From [Clostridium] fimetarium (GTDB lineage: Bacteria; Bacillota; Clostridia; Lachnospirales; Lachnospiraceae), in NCBI RefSeq assembly GCF_900111235.1, contig NZ_FOJI01000014.1, positions 48,247 through 112,246 on the forward strand: 64,000 bases of DNA, written 5' to 3'. Positions within the stretch are counted from its first letter, which is position 1. Every line of letters starts with the position of its first letter. The position numbers and the translations under genes were made by a program. Below the pieces are notes generated by a model, which was not told the DNA's origin, ran no database searches, and saw only the letters and a list, made by a program, of their open reading frames with translations. This document shows, piece after piece, positions 53,641 to 63,468 of the stretch.

Positions 53641-54375
53641 TTATTTATTTAGTACACGGGATAAAAATTCCTTTGTTCTTTCATTTTTGGGATTGGAGAA
53701 CATCTCAGCTGGTGTACTATCTTCCACCACATATCCATTATCCATAAATATTGCCCTATCAGCTACCTCGTTGGCAAATCCCATTTCATGAGTAACAACA
53801 GCCATCGTCATTCCCTCTTTTGCTAGTTCTCTCATTACATTTAATACCTCACCAACTAATTCTGGATCGAGTGCAGAAGTTGGTTCATCAAACAACATCA
53901 TTTTAGGGCCCATTGCAAGTGCACGTGCAATAGCCACTCGCTGTTGCTGTCCACCCGATAAAGTATTCGGAAAAACTTTTGCCTTATCAGCAAGGCCTAC
54001 TTTTTTCAATAATTCTATACCACTTTTCTGTGCATCAATTTTTTTCTTTTTCAATACATGTATTGGAGCATATGTAACATTTTCAAGCACTGTCATAAAA
54101 GGAAATAGATTAAATCGCTGGAAGCACATTCCCACATCTTGTCTGTAGTTTTTTATATTAAATTTGTGTTTTAATATATTATTACCGTTGTATAAGATCT
54201 CTCCGCCTGTTGGAATTTCTAGTAAATTGAGGCATCTAAGAAGTGTACTTTTCCCTGAACCAGAAGGGCCAATAATTACTAAAACTTCTCCCTGCGTAAT
54301 AGATATATTAATATCTTTTAAAACCTGAAGATCACCGAAACTCTTTTGTAATCCTTTAACTTCTAATAGTGGCAT
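53641..54375 (-). CDS. Polar amino-acid ABC transporter ATP-binding protein
   Basis: 244 residues. Walker [13 protein letters not shown]-loop, signature [15 protein letters not shown], Walker [14 protein letters not shown]-loop VTHEMGFA: all intact, GlnQ/HisP type. AAGGAGG precedes the start. Confidence 0.95.
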   Translation of the reverse strand: MPLLEVKGLQKSFGDLQVLKDINISITQGEVLVIIGPSGSGKSTLLRCLNLLEIPTGGEILYNGNNILKHKFNIKNYRQDVGMCFQRFNLFPFMTVLENVTYAPIHVLKKKKIDAQKSGIELLKKVGLADKAKVFPNTLSGGQQQRVAIARALAMGPKMMLFDEPTSALDPELVGEVLNVMRELAKEGMTMAVVTHEMGFANEVADRAIFMDNGYVVEDSTPAEMFSNPKNERTKEFLSRVLNK

Positions 54376-54403
54376 TTTAATCAGCCTCCTTTTTTTTAAA
54401 TAA

Positions 54404-54430
54404 ATATTGCAGGTATATACACCTGCAATA
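54404..54430 (-). terminator. Hairpin between binding protein and ATPase genes
   Basis: Arms ATATTGCAGGT and ACCTGCAATAT followed by TTTATTTAAAAAAAA on the minus strand. It probably lets the binding protein be made in excess over the membrane parts. Confidence 0.75.
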
Positions 54431-54460
54431 TTTATATACTCTACTGTTGTATTAATCTAA

Positions 54461-55405
54461 TTACTGAGTTCTTGTATTGAGTGTATGTAACCTTTGGTCA
54501 TTTGTAATCATATGAATTGCTGGGTTCAATTTGTAGTCTTCAAATATTTTCTTAATTACACCTTCATCTCTGATTTTTGCAACAACATTATCAACTTCTT
54601 CCATAAATGCAATGTTTTCAAAGGAAACGGATGGAGCAATTCTACCTACTGTATTTGCATCATCTTTGTAGTTTACTGCCATCTGCAAGTTTGCTACAGT
54701 AGCAGGTGAATTTGCAAATAAGTTCTCTAATACTGTTGAATCTGTTAAGAATCCGTCGATCTTTTTATTCTGTAAAGCTACTATTGATTCTGACTGATCG
54801 CCAGTTGCTCTAGCTTCTTTTATAAGTCCTGCTGTTTTCCATGCTTCTACAGCTGTCTGCCATACTGTACCTGGTGTATATCCAATAACTGTTGTGTTTG
54901 GATTAAAGTTTTCCGCTCCTTTAATTGTGCTATCTTTAGCAGTTAAAAGTCCACCACCCTGTGTATACCAAATGTCACCAAAATATACTTGTTGTGCACG
55001 ATCAGCTCTAATGTACATACAATCTGTAATCATATCAATGTTTTTTGCATTCAAGTTCAAAATCAATTCTGAAAATGATATTAATTCCATTTTTACAGTT
55101 TTGATGCCGAGTCTTTTTGCAACTTCTTTAATGATTTCTGCATCAACACCATTGAAAGCGCCCGTAGCCTGATCAATGTATGCAAATGGTGCATCTCCAG
55201 ATGAACCTACAGTTAAAACTCCTTTTTTACGTAACTCTGTGAGTTTTGCACTTGGCACTCCATCTTTAGAAAATGAGTTGTCATAAGTTACTGATGAATC
55301 ATCTGTGCTGCTTTCAGTTTTTCCACAACCTGTTAGCATCAATCCTGATAATAATGTAACTGCTAATAACAATACCCCGAACTTTTTAAATTGTAATTTC
55401 CTCAT
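54461..55405 (-). CDS. Amino-acid ABC transporter substrate-binding lipoprotein
   Basis: 314 residues with a lipoprotein signal ending in MLTGC, a Ser/Asp linker, then the SBP_bac_3 fold (GVLTVGSSGDAPFAYIDQATGAFNGVDAEIIKEVAKRLG). AAAGGAGG precedes the ATG. It delivers a polar amino acid to the permease; which one is not decidable by eye. An attenuator-like hairpin lies in its leader. The leader has no T-box signature. Confidence 0.92.
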   Translation of the reverse strand: MRKLQFKKFGVLLLAVTLLSGLMLTGCGKTESSTDDSSVTYDNSFSKDGVPSAKLTELRKKGVLTVGSSGDAPFAYIDQATGAFNGVDAEIIKEVAKRLGIKTVKMELISFSELILNLNAKNIDMITDCMYIRADRAQQVYFGDIWYTQGGGLLTAKDSTIKGAENFNPNTTVIGYTPGTVWQTAVEAWKTAGLIKEARATGDQSESIVALQNKKIDGFLTDSTVLENLFANSPATVANLQMAVNYKDDANTVGRIAPSVSFENIAFMEEVDNVVAKIRDEGVIKKIFEDYKLNPAIHMITNDQRLHTLNTRTQ

Positions 55406-55435
55406 ATGAAATCCTCCTTTAGATTAAATGAAAAA

Positions 55436-55468
55436 GGGGCACGACGTAATTGTTATTACGTGTGCCCC
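55436..55468 (-). promoter_or_regulatory. Attenuator-like hairpin in the amino-acid operon leader
   Basis: GGGGCAC...GTGCCCC arms with an inner ACGTAAT/ATTACGT stem, then TTTTTC on the minus strand, about 30 bases before the start. It has the form of an intrinsic terminator placed between promoter and first gene, so the operon may be controlled by attenuation. Confidence 0.65.
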
Positions 55469-55703
55469 ATCGCATTTCTTTTATAAATCAATCTTATCAA
55501 ATTTATTTTACATTTACTATATGCGAATATACACAAATTCTTGTGCAGATGCATAAATCAAAACCATTTACTTAGCCTTTCTTCTATGTTATCATTGTCG
55601 ACATGTTTACATAATTATAAATGCTTGAAAATACATAGCTATCAAATAATCTACATCACCAAAACCGTATGTATATTATATAAGGATAAGAAAGAAGGAA
55701 ATT

Positions 55704-56648
55704 ATGGAATCTCTTAGTTTATTTTCCTGCATAAGCAGTGTTTTGATATTTATTTTATTAGCTGTACCTGGGTTTGTCTCACGCAAATACAAATTTCTTT
55801 CTACCACACAAATCGATGGATTTGCATTTATTTTAGTAAATATTTTATGGCCAGCTATGATTATTGACTCTATGACTAGTGTTACAATTAGCAAAAGTCT
55901 TGTTCATATGGGAATATATACAGCAGTAATTTCCACTATTGTATATACGGTGTCCCTTATAATTGCCTTAACATATGTTAAAATAAGAAAGCTGCCGAAT
56001 GCATTAGGAGCGATTTTCATATTTGCCATAGCCTTCAATAACACTGGCTTTATCGGCATGCCATTTATAAAAGAAGTTCTTGGAAATGAAGCCTTGTTTA
56101 TTGCTTCTATTATAGAACTTGTAAATGATATATTTATTTTTACGATTGGTTTGATGTTGTTTCAATCATCATTTTCATCCAAACGAAGAATAAATATCAA
56201 ATCATTTTTATCTCCTGGTTTTATCAGCGTAATCGTTGGGTTACTAATATTTTGCTTACATATATCCATTCCCCAATTGATTACAAAACCAATTGGATAC
56301 TTATCAAATGCAACTACTGCTATAGCAATGTTTCTTGTCGGCGCACAATTAGGAGAAACTTCATTAAAAGAATTATATAAAGAAAAGAAGGCCTATGAAA
56401 TCAACCTTTTCCGCTTATTAATCATTCCATTCTTATTATTTGTTTTTTTATATCTTATAAGTGATCATTGGACTCTTGCTAATTCAGTCCTTGTACTGAT
56501 GTTCGCAACACCAGTTGCTACCTGCACCGCCATCTTTGCACGACAGTACAAATGTGACTATCACTTTGCTACAAAATGTGTAATGCTCTCCACTTTTTAT
56601 TCTGCACTTACGCTTCCAATTTGGCTTTTGGTGACAAGTCGAATTTAA
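55704..56648 (+). CDS. AEC-family (auxin efflux carrier-like) transporter
   Basis: 314 residues with about ten spans: five in each half, with the family sign NNTGFIGMPF in the middle of the first half and ATPVATCTAIFARQY in the second. Bacterial members export organic acids or amino acids such as malate. AGAAGGAAA precedes the ATG. It is divergent from the amino-acid operon. Confidence 0.88.
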   Translation: MESLSLFSCISSVLIFILLAVPGFVSRKYKFLSTTQIDGFAFILVNILWPAMIIDSMTSVTISKSLVHMGIYTAVISTIVYTVSLIIALTYVKIRKLPNALGAIFIFAIAFNNTGFIGMPFIKEVLGNEALFIASIIELVNDIFIFTIGLMLFQSSFSSKRRINIKSFLSPGFISVIVGLLIFCLHISIPQLITKPIGYLSNATTAIAMFLVGAQLGETSLKELYKEKKAYEINLFRLLIIPFLLFVFLYLISDHWTLANSVLVLMFATPVATCTAIFARQYKCDYHFATKCVMLSTFYSALTLPIWLLVTSRI

Positions 56649-56661
56649 GTCATTTCAATCC

Positions 56662-56711
56662 AAAACCCCCGAGTAAATACAAGCTAATCTTGTATTTACT
56701 CGGGGGTTTTT
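56662..56711. terminator. Very strong bidirectional terminator
   Basis: AAAACCCCCGAGTAAATACA pairs with its complement over about 20 bases, with T runs beyond both ends. Between the AEC carrier and transketolase genes. Confidence 0.95.
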
Positions 56712-56767
56712 CTTATATCTATCTGCAATTTTCTTATATCTATTTGAGCCTAATTGAAATTCTTTAT

Positions 56768-58756
56768 TTACATAATTCCCTTAAATGTCTTCACAACATT
56801 TTCAACGGTAAAACCAAACTTCTCAAATAAGAGATTTGCTGGACCTGATGCTCCAAAACCTTTCATTGTTACATAGTCACCATCAAGACCTACATATTTG
56901 CCCCATCCGAAATCGGAAAGTGCTTCAACTGCGACTCTCTTGCGAACTGATTTAGGAAGAACTGATTCTTTATATTCTACACTCTGTTGTTCGTAGACAT
57001 CCATTGATGGCATACTTACAACTCTAATATCTATGCCTTCTTTGCCAAGTTCAACCTTTGCTTTAACAGCAAGATCAACTTCTGAACCTGATGCAATGAT
57101 AATTCCATCGGGAACTGATTTTGTTGAATCTTCTAAAATATATCCACCTTTCAGTGCTTCTTTTGAAGAACCTGCCTGTGGTTGAAGATTTTGTCTTGTA
57201 AGTACAAGCGCTGTAGGTGTAGTTTCTGACTTGATTGCATATTGCCAAGCTGCAGCTGTTTCTATTTCATCACATGGTCTAAATACTGCAAAGTTAGGAA
57301 GTGCTCGAAGCATTGCCAACTGTTCAATTGGTTCATGCGTAGGTCCATCTTCACCAACTCCAATGCTATCATGCGTTAGTACAAATGTAAGTGGGACTCC
57401 CATAATTGCTGATAATCTAGCCATCGGTTTTACATAATCACTAAATACAAAGAATGTAGCAACAAATGCTCTAAGTCCACCGTGAAGTATAATTCCATTA
57501 CCAATTGCTGTCATAGCAAGTTCTCTAACTCCAAAATGGAAATTACTTCCTCCGTAATTATCCTTTGAAAAATCTTCAAACCCTGTCATATGAGTCTTAT
57601 TAGATGGTGAAAGATCTGCAGAACCACCAATCAAGTTTGGCATAACTGCTTTTATCTTATTCAGGATCTTTCCAGAGATGTTTCTTGTAGCATCGGCTTT
57701 TTCGCCAGCTTTCCAATAATCTTCTGAGCTAAATAAACGATCAACGGTAGCACCGTTATAATATTCATCCCAAAGTTTTGCCATATCTGGATACTTTGTA
57801 CTGTATTCTTTAAATAAGTGATTCCACTGCTCTTCTGTCTTTGCGTTTTTTGCTGCAACAGCTTTAAAATTATCATAAACTTCTTCAGGAACAAAAAATG
57901 GTTCCATTGAAGGGTAATTCAAATTTTCTTTCAGCGCTATAATATTTTCTGCGCCAAGTGGTTCTCCATGAGCGCTAGCTTTTCCTTGTTTTGCAGGACA
58001 ACCAAATCCAATCTGTGTATTCACTTTGATTAATGTTGGTCTACTTAAATCAGCCTTTGCTTCTTCAATCGCTTTTCCAATGGCCTCAAGGTCATTGCCA
58101 TCATTAACTTCAATCGTCTGGAAATCATAAGCCTTAAATCTTGCCAATACATCTTCCGTAAACGCAAGATCTGTACTTCCTTCTATCGAAATATTATTTG
58201 AATCATAAAAAATAATAAGCTTTCCAAGTTTTAAAGTGCCTGCGAGTGAAAATGCTTCTGATGAAATTCCTTCCATCATACAGCCATCACCACCAAGTGC
58301 ATATGTGTAATGATTTACAACATCATAACTGTCCTTGTTAAACACTGCAGCCATATGAGCTTCAGCGATTGCCATACCAACTGCCATACCCATACCTGCT
58401 CCTAATGGACCTGTCGTTGCCTCTACTCCAACCGTATGTCTATATTCTGGATGACCTGGTGTCAAAGAATCAAGTTGCCTAAAATTAGACAAATCTTCAA
58501 TTGATAACTTACCATATCCAAATAAATGTAACAATGAATATAAGAGCATTGAACCATGTCCACCGGATAATACGAATCTATCTCTGTCCTTCCAATCTGG
58601 GTTTTCTGGATTGTGCTTCATGTGTCTTGTCCACAGTTCATATGCCATAGGCGCTGATCCTAGTGGAAGCCCTGGATGACCTGAATTTGCTTTTTGAATT
58701 GCATCTGCTGACAATACACGTATTGCATTTACAGACAAATTGTCGATGTTACTCAT
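56768..58756 (-). CDS. tkt: Transketolase
   Basis: 662 residues, full length. The thiamine diphosphate site (GDGCMMEGISSEAFSLAG, then NNISIEGS), the central GHPGLPLGSAPMAYELW start region and the pyrimidine domain (ANFHFGVRELAM-like, here NFHFGVRELAM) are intact. It moves two-carbon ketol units in the pentose phosphate pathway and links it to glycolysis. AGGAGG precedes the start. Confidence 0.96.
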   Translation of the reverse strand: MSNIDNLSVNAIRVLSADAIQKANSGHPGLPLGSAPMAYELWTRHMKHNPENPDWKDRDRFVLSGGHGSMLLYSLLHLFGYGKLSIEDLSNFRQLDSLTPGHPEYRHTVGVEATTGPLGAGMGMAVGMAIAEAHMAAVFNKDSYDVVNHYTYALGGDGCMMEGISSEAFSLAGTLKLGKLIIFYDSNNISIEGSTDLAFTEDVLARFKAYDFQTIEVNDGNDLEAIGKAIEEAKADLSRPTLIKVNTQIGFGCPAKQGKASAHGEPLGAENIIALKENLNYPSMEPFFVPEEVYDNFKAVAAKNAKTEEQWNHLFKEYSTKYPDMAKLWDEYYNGATVDRLFSSEDYWKAGEKADATRNISGKILNKIKAVMPNLIGGSADLSPSNKTHMTGFEDFSKDNYGGSNFHFGVRELAMTAIGNGIILHGGLRAFVATFFVFSDYVKPMARLSAIMGVPLTFVLTHDSIGVGEDGPTHEPIEQLAMLRALPNFAVFRPCDEIETAAAWQYAIKSETTPTALVLTRQNLQPQAGSSKEALKGGYILEDSTKSVPDGIIIASGSEVDLAVKAKVELGKEGIDIRVVSMPSMDVYEQQSVEYKESVLPKSVRKRVAVEALSDFGWGKYVGLDGDYVTMKGFGASGPANLLFEKFGFTVENVVKTFKGIM

Positions 58757-58841
58757 GGGTAATTCCTCCTGATTGTGTGTCTAAATTTTCTATACAAATA
58801 AGTATATTCAAATTATTATGTTTGAATTATTATATTTACCT

Positions 58842-58878
58842 ATTATGCTTACCGATTATGCTTACCGATTAAATCTAC
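58842..58878. repeat. Short tandem repeats upstream of tkt
   Basis: ATTATGCTTACCG is repeated twice, with a third diverged copy (ATTAAATCTACC). It lies between the tkt promoter region and the next gene's end; slippage is likely. Confidence 0.6.
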
Positions 58879-58886
58879 CTAATATA

Positions 58887-61688
58887 TCAATCTTTAAAGT
58901 CTACTTCTGTCAAGAAAAATATATCGCCATTATCTCCACGTTTCTTTTTGATTGTGCCAAAGAATTTTCTTGATGCACGTTTCTCAGCCTTTACAATTGC
59001 CCTATCTATAATTTCTTTGATTTGATCAAGACGTACACAATCAATCTGTGAATGCAAACGATCGATTTTTAAATACAACTGAAGTAATGCATTATCATCA
59101 ATTGCATGCTGTCTCTTTCCAGCATATTTTTTTGCCATCTCAACTAACTCATTAACCGTATACTGTTTTAAGACTATTCTATAATTAAATTTCTTAGCAA
59201 GATCAGGATTCACACTTAGCAAAACATTTATTTCGGTATCTGCATCTTCAAAAATCACGATCATACCTTCTGTTTCACTTTCCATAACTTTAAGCATCTC
59301 CTTGATACGTTTTGGCTCAATAACACCAGCGTCTTCAACGATAAGTGCTGTTCCTTTTAGCTTAGACATCGCTTTTGCAATACCCTTGTGATTAATGCTT
59401 TCACCTGTAGTTTTAGCGATTTTTCTAGGCATATCTGGATATAGTGTGTTTAATGCTTTAATAATACTAACTGTCAAATTAGTCTTGTCAGAACTTCTAT
59501 TGCCTGAAACAATAATATTTCCTATTTCTGAAGTAGTCATCATATTCGCTTCTTTAGATGCTGCAAAATATTGAGCTAACTGATCTTCAAGGCCTGACAT
59601 TTCGCTATACTTTTTAAAATATTTTTTAACACTCTTCGGAATTCCAATACACTTCTCATCCATATCTTCTGGCGCAAAATCACTTACCATGTTATCGTAT
59701 GCCTCCTGTGCTTCCTGACAATCCGTATCCATATATTCTGACTCTGTAGCCGCCACCTCATCTAACTTATGTTTTGAATCAGTTGGTATGCTTACTGGTT
59801 CTTCTTGCAGTTCTTCTATGTTATCGGTTTCATTAATATCTTTAAATTCATCTTCATTCATTACTTCTTTTTCAGCTTCAACTTCTGCTTCAAGTTCAGC
59901 TTTAACCTCTGCTTCAAGTTTCGCTTCAACCTCTGCTTCAAGTTTCGCTTTAAGCTCTGCTTCTAGTTTCGCTTTAAGCTCCGCTTCTAGTTTCGCTTTA
60001 AGCTCCGCTTCTAGTTTCGCTTCGCGCTCAACTCTTTCAGCTTCTTTTGCTGCTCTTTCTTCAATCTGAGCTGTAAGTCTGGCAACTTCTCTAAAATTCT
60101 CAGCCTCAGCCTCAAGCTTTGCAGTTGCTTTCCCTGTTCTCATTGTCAAATTATTCTTTGCTGATTGAAGAATCACCTGTTCTTCTGCATGTCTACGAGC
60201 TTCTTCTTCATTAAATAATTCTCCGTTTGCCTCGGCTTGCTGTTTCTGCTTTGCAAGTAGCTTCTCGTATTCATCTTTTTCATTTTCTCTTTGCTCTAAC
60301 ATATTATCTAGTTCAGCTTTTGAAAATTCCTTTGTATTTTGCTTGCCATATTTTTCTTCTTGAATTGCTTCAATCCAATCTAATAAGCTTAATTGACCTT
60401 CAACCTGCTCATCGTCTTCATTAATGGCATCTGGATCATCCGATTTTTCAGTTTGTTCCTTCCAAACTGATAAAGACTTAAACCTATCTTCTTCAGGATT
60501 TTTTTTCATAATCTCATCTAAACTCTTAGCAAGTTCGTTCTGAACATTTTGAGCATCATACAAATTAAAATTAGCAACTGGTACTTCTATATTATCAATT
60601 TGTTCTTGAATTCTTTCTTCTTCATCTTCTCTTTTAACTTGCTGATAATTAAATTCAATCTTCTTCTTAGCATTTTCAATAAGTTGACGAAGTGACTGAC
60701 CTGCCTTTGCAATTCCTTCTACGCCATCAGAATTTTCATCACCATTATCATCTTTTGATTCGTCTGTATCTTCAGAATTTTCTGAATTTTGAATGCTTTC
60801 TAGATTTTTAATACCTTCTGAGCCTTGTGAATCTGCAGCTCCTTCTGAGTCCTTTGAATCTTCAGAATTTTCATATTTTAAAGATAGATTTTGATAATCT
60901 GAATTATTCATATTCGTATTATATTCATTTGATAAAATTGATATTCCATCTTCGTTGCTACTTTTTTGAGCATCTTCTATAAATACATCTTCTATTTCAT
61001 CTTCGAGTAATCTAGCTTTTTGCTTTGCCTGGGCAAAGTTCAGTTGTATTATTTTCTCGATATCTACTTCTTCTTGTTTTCCTACATTATCTAGTATCTT
61101 TTGTTGCGCAGTAGTTAATTGTTCATACTGCTTCTTAATCCTTAGCGCTTTTTCTACATAGATTCCCTCTTGGAACCAAAGTGCAATCTCCTCACACTCT
61201 TTTAGGCATTCCTCAACCATTCCTGTCTTACTATATAGTTCTGCCAATTCACACAAATATTTTTCATCTATTTCATGGTCCTTATACTCTTCAAGAATTT
61301 CAATGAGACGAGTATCAGACGCATTCTGTGCCTTTTTTAAATCGTACAGCAATACATACTTATTCACATCATGTTGTGACATTCTAACGTATTCCTTATA
61401 GAGTCCCTCAGCATCGCTAAGTTCACCTAACTTAATAAATAGCTCGGTTAATTTATAAACAAGCCGTCTACCTCCAAGATTTCTATTATATGCAATAATT
61501 GCGATATCTCTTGCTTCATCAAAATCTCCTGCTGATTCTTGAACATTTATAATTAATGATAAGGTTGTCCAATCTTTAACTTTACGTAAATCCATTGCTT
61601 TTGCAATCTTTGCTGCTGTTGTAAAATCTTTTTTTTCTGAAAGCTTTTTAATTTGCTCTAATTTTATATTAAATTCGTATTTATCCAC
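58887..61688 (-). CDS. TPR and degenerate AAA protein with alanine-glutamate-lysine repeats
   Basis: 933 residues from GTG 61688 (MDKYEFNIKLEQIKKL), 8 bases after AAGGTGG. N-terminal TPR-like helices to about 230, an acidic Asp/Ser/Glu region to about 340, a long coiled stretch, a KLEAELKA-type repeat (about 560-605), then a C-terminal AAA-like domain. Its P-loop GNRSSDKT keeps Lys-Thr but has Asp in place of the last Gly, and the second motif is TALIVEDAG, so ATP use is doubtful. Such proteins occur in Lachnospiraceae genomes without a known role. Confidence 0.75.
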   Translation of the reverse strand: MDKYEFNIKLEQIKKLSEKKDFTTAAKIAKAMDLRKVKDWTTLSLIINVQESAGDFDEARDIAIIAYNRNLGGRRLVYKLTELFIKLGELSDAEGLYKEYVRMSQHDVNKYVLLYDLKKAQNASDTRLIEILEEYKDHEIDEKYLCELAELYSKTGMVEECLKECEEIALWFQEGIYVEKALRIKKQYEQLTTAQQKILDNVGKQEEVDIEKIIQLNFAQAKQKARLLEDEIEDVFIEDAQKSSNEDGISILSNEYNTNMNNSDYQNLSLKYENSEDSKDSEGAADSQGSEGIKNLESIQNSENSEDTDESKDDNGDENSDGVEGIAKAGQSLRQLIENAKKKIEFNYQQVKREDEEERIQEQIDNIEVPVANFNLYDAQNVQNELAKSLDEIMKKNPEEDRFKSLSVWKEQTEKSDDPDAINEDDEQVEGQLSLLDWIEAIQEEKYGKQNTKEFSKAELDNMLEQRENEKDEYEKLLAKQKQQAEANGELFNEEEARRHAEEQVILQSAKNNLTMRTGKATAKLEAEAENFREVARLTAQIEERAAKEAERVEREAKLEAELKAKLEAELKAKLEAELKAKLEAEVEAKLEAEVKAELEAEVEAEKEVMNEDEFKDINETDNIEELQEEPVSIPTDSKHKLDEVAATESEYMDTDCQEAQEAYDNMVSDFAPEDMDEKCIGIPKSVKKYFKKYSEMSGLEDQLAQYFAASKEANMMTTSEIGNIIVSGNRSSDKTNLTVSIIKALNTLYPDMPRKIAKTTGESINHKGIAKAMSKLKGTALIVEDAGVIEPKRIKEMLKVMESETEGMIVIFEDADTEINVLLSVNPDLAKKFNYRIVLKQYTVNELVEMAKKYAGKRQHAIDDNALLQLYLKIDRLHSQIDCVRLDQIKEIIDRAIVKAEKRASRKFFGTIKKKRGDNGDIFFLTEVDFKD
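59877..60014 (-). repeat. Internal 24-base coding repeats
   Basis: DNA repeats in the AAA protein, giving K-L-E-A-E-L/V-K-A units, six or more. The repeat would form a charged single helix. Slippage could vary its length between strains. Confidence 0.75.
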
Positions 61689-61762
61689 GATTTGCGCCAC
61701 CTTTTCAAGTATATATGCTAAGTTTATCACAGTGAATAATACTTGTCAAAATAAAAAAAGTG

Positions 61763-61793
61763 GCAATTGACATAATTAATCGTGTCAACTGCC
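61763..61793 (-). terminator. Terminator-like hairpin upstream of the AAA gene
   Basis: Arms GGCAATTGACA and TGTCAACTGCC with a T run on the minus strand. It could be an end of an upstream transcript. Confidence 0.65.
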
Positions 61794-61917
61794 CCTGTCC
61801 ATTCGAACCCTTCTAATCCACTTTGTTGCTAACCTATAAAACATCATTTTCACTATGTTAATATTCGAGTCATAGCTTGCACTCAACAGGTACTTGCTTG
61901 ATTAATATTCATTTTAA

Positions 61918-62574
61918 TTATAATAATGCAACATATTTAAACATTAATATGATATGGCACAAACTTCCAGCGATTACAAATAAATGGAAGATTTCATGAG
62001 AGCCAAAATTTTTATGAGTAGAATTAAAAATCGGAAGCTTTAGCGCATATATAACTCCTCCAACTGTATATATCAATCCTCCTGCTAACAACCAGCCAAA
62101 TGCTGCCGCTGACAATGAATTAAGAATTTGTGTAAATGCGATCATACAAACCCAACCCATAGCAATGTATAGTATAGACGAAAACCACTTTGGACATGTA
62201 ATCCAAACAGCTTTTATCAAAATTCCTGCTATAGCAATTCCCCATACAATCGCGAGCAAAATATAACCTGTTTTCCCACCTAATACAATTAAACATATTG
62301 GTGTATAAGTTCCAGCAATTAAAACAAAAATCATCATATGATCTATTTTTCTTAAAACTCTATTAACCTTAGTAGAAGAATCTAATGAATGATAAGTTGT
62401 ACTTGCTGCATATAGCATAATCATACTAATTATAAACACAGAAAGTGAGATAACGTGAATTGCATCTGGCTCACGCATAGCCCTAATCATGAGTGGTATT
62501 GCTGCAAACATTGCCATTAACATTCCAATAAAATGTGTGATTGCACTTCCCGGATCTTTTAACTTTAATTTCAT
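61918..62574 (-). CDS. Hemolysin III family (PAQR-like) membrane protein
   Basis: 218 residues from ATG 62574 (MKLKLKDPGSAITHF), with GGAG 6 bases upstream. Seven spans and the family signs: SAITHFIGMLM at the start (first His), YAASTTYHSLDSSTK (Ser/His of the metal site), RKIDHMMIF and, near the end, HEIFHLFVIAGSLCH (two His). The four His/Asp metal ligands of the PAQR fold are all present. Role in bacteria is unclear. Confidence 0.9.
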   Translation of the reverse strand: MKLKLKDPGSAITHFIGMLMAMFAAIPLMIRAMREPDAIHVISLSVFIISMIMLYAASTTYHSLDSSTKVNRVLRKIDHMMIFVLIAGTYTPICLIVLGGKTGYILLAIVWGIAIAGILIKAVWITCPKWFSSILYIAMGWVCMIAFTQILNSLSAAAFGWLLAGGLIYTVGGVIYALKLPIFNSTHKNFGSHEIFHLFVIAGSLCHIILMFKYVALL

Positions 62575-62928
62575 AATAATCTCCATTCTCCGACTTCATA
62601 ATCGGCACTAAATATTATTCCCATACCGTGATGTAATATTCGATATCTTTAAATTGATGCTAGTATTTTGTTATGTAGTTATCAATACTATGTCATCTAT
62701 ATTTATATACTATACCATGCGAAATAAAAATGCAATACTAAATTAAATATTTTTAATTGAAGTATCTATTCAATAATCCTTGGAAAGCTTTACCCTGACG
62801 TGCAAATCATAAACTATTTTTTCGAACATAATCAAAAAAATGGACATTTTAAAAAAGGAATATGTATATTCTACATATTCCTTAACTTGATAAACTGGTA
62901 TATTATCTAAATTATAAAATCTAATTAA
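62575..62928. other. Gene-free stretch between hemolysin-III and signal-peptidase genes
   Basis: AT-rich with a terminator at 62857-62881. I see no gene in it. Confidence 0.6.
62857..62881 (-). terminator. Terminator after the signal peptidase gene
   Basis: Arms GGAATATGTA and TACATATTCC, followed by TTTTTTAAAATG on the minus strand. It ends the lepB message. Confidence 0.85.
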
Positions 62929-63468
62929 TTACTCCATCATCTTAAAAGTAACATTACCATCATAGTATTTAAATATCGCTTTTCCTAGTATCTCATTTCT
63001 TTTTACATATGTATTAGTCCAATACCTTGCATCCTTTGAAATGTTTCTATTATCTCCCAACATAAAATAACTATTATCTGGTACAATAAATGTCATTTTC
63101 TGGTCAAGCGTCATTGGCTCTTTTAAATATGGTTCATCTAATAGTTCGCCATTAACATATACTTGATAATTTTTTATCTCAACTACATCTCCTGGAATAC
63201 CTATAATTCTTTTTACATATTTTTCACTTTCATCATCTGGCCACTTAAATATTACTATATCCTGTCTCTGCGGCACATCAACAATATATGATAATCTAAA
63301 TCCAAAATATCTATCGCCAGGCATAATAGTATTTTCCATGGAAGAGGTAGGTGTTTGAGCATTAACTACTATGCATGTTGAAAATAAAAATGCTAATATA
63401 ATTCCGAAACCAATAATCTTTACATATGAAAACATCTCTTTTAAAATAATTTTTTTACTATATTTCAT
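62929..63468 (-). CDS. lepB: Signal peptidase I
   Basis: 179 residues, SipS type. One N-terminal span (about 17-37), catalytic Ser43 in TPTSSMENTIMPGD, catalytic Lys86 in SEKYVKRIIGIPGD, and GDNR..S..AR (box E) near the end. It removes signal peptides from secreted proteins on the outer face of the membrane. GGGGGG precedes the ATG. Confidence 0.95.
   Translation of the reverse strand: MKYSKKIILKEMFSYVKIIGFGIILAFLFSTCIVVNAQTPTSSMENTIMPGDRYFGFRLSYIVDVPQRQDIVIFKWPDDESEKYVKRIIGIPGDVVEIKNYQVYVNGELLDEPYLKEPMTLDQKMTFIVPDNSYFMLGDNRNISKDARYWTNTYVKRNEILGKAIFKYYDGNVTFKMME

Noticed and set aside
55370..55385. TACCCC in the substrate-binding protein gene as a motif copy
   Set aside because: Single isolated core in 22 kb of chromosome, as expected by chance.
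55430..55680. T-box or SAM riboswitch before the amino-acid importer
   Set aside because: The leader is short and lacks the T-box sequence and other conserved riboswitch features.
59788..60069. Ser/Ala-rich plus-strand frame opposite the KLEAELKA repeats
   Set aside because: It is the antisense shadow of the repeat in the AAA protein gene.
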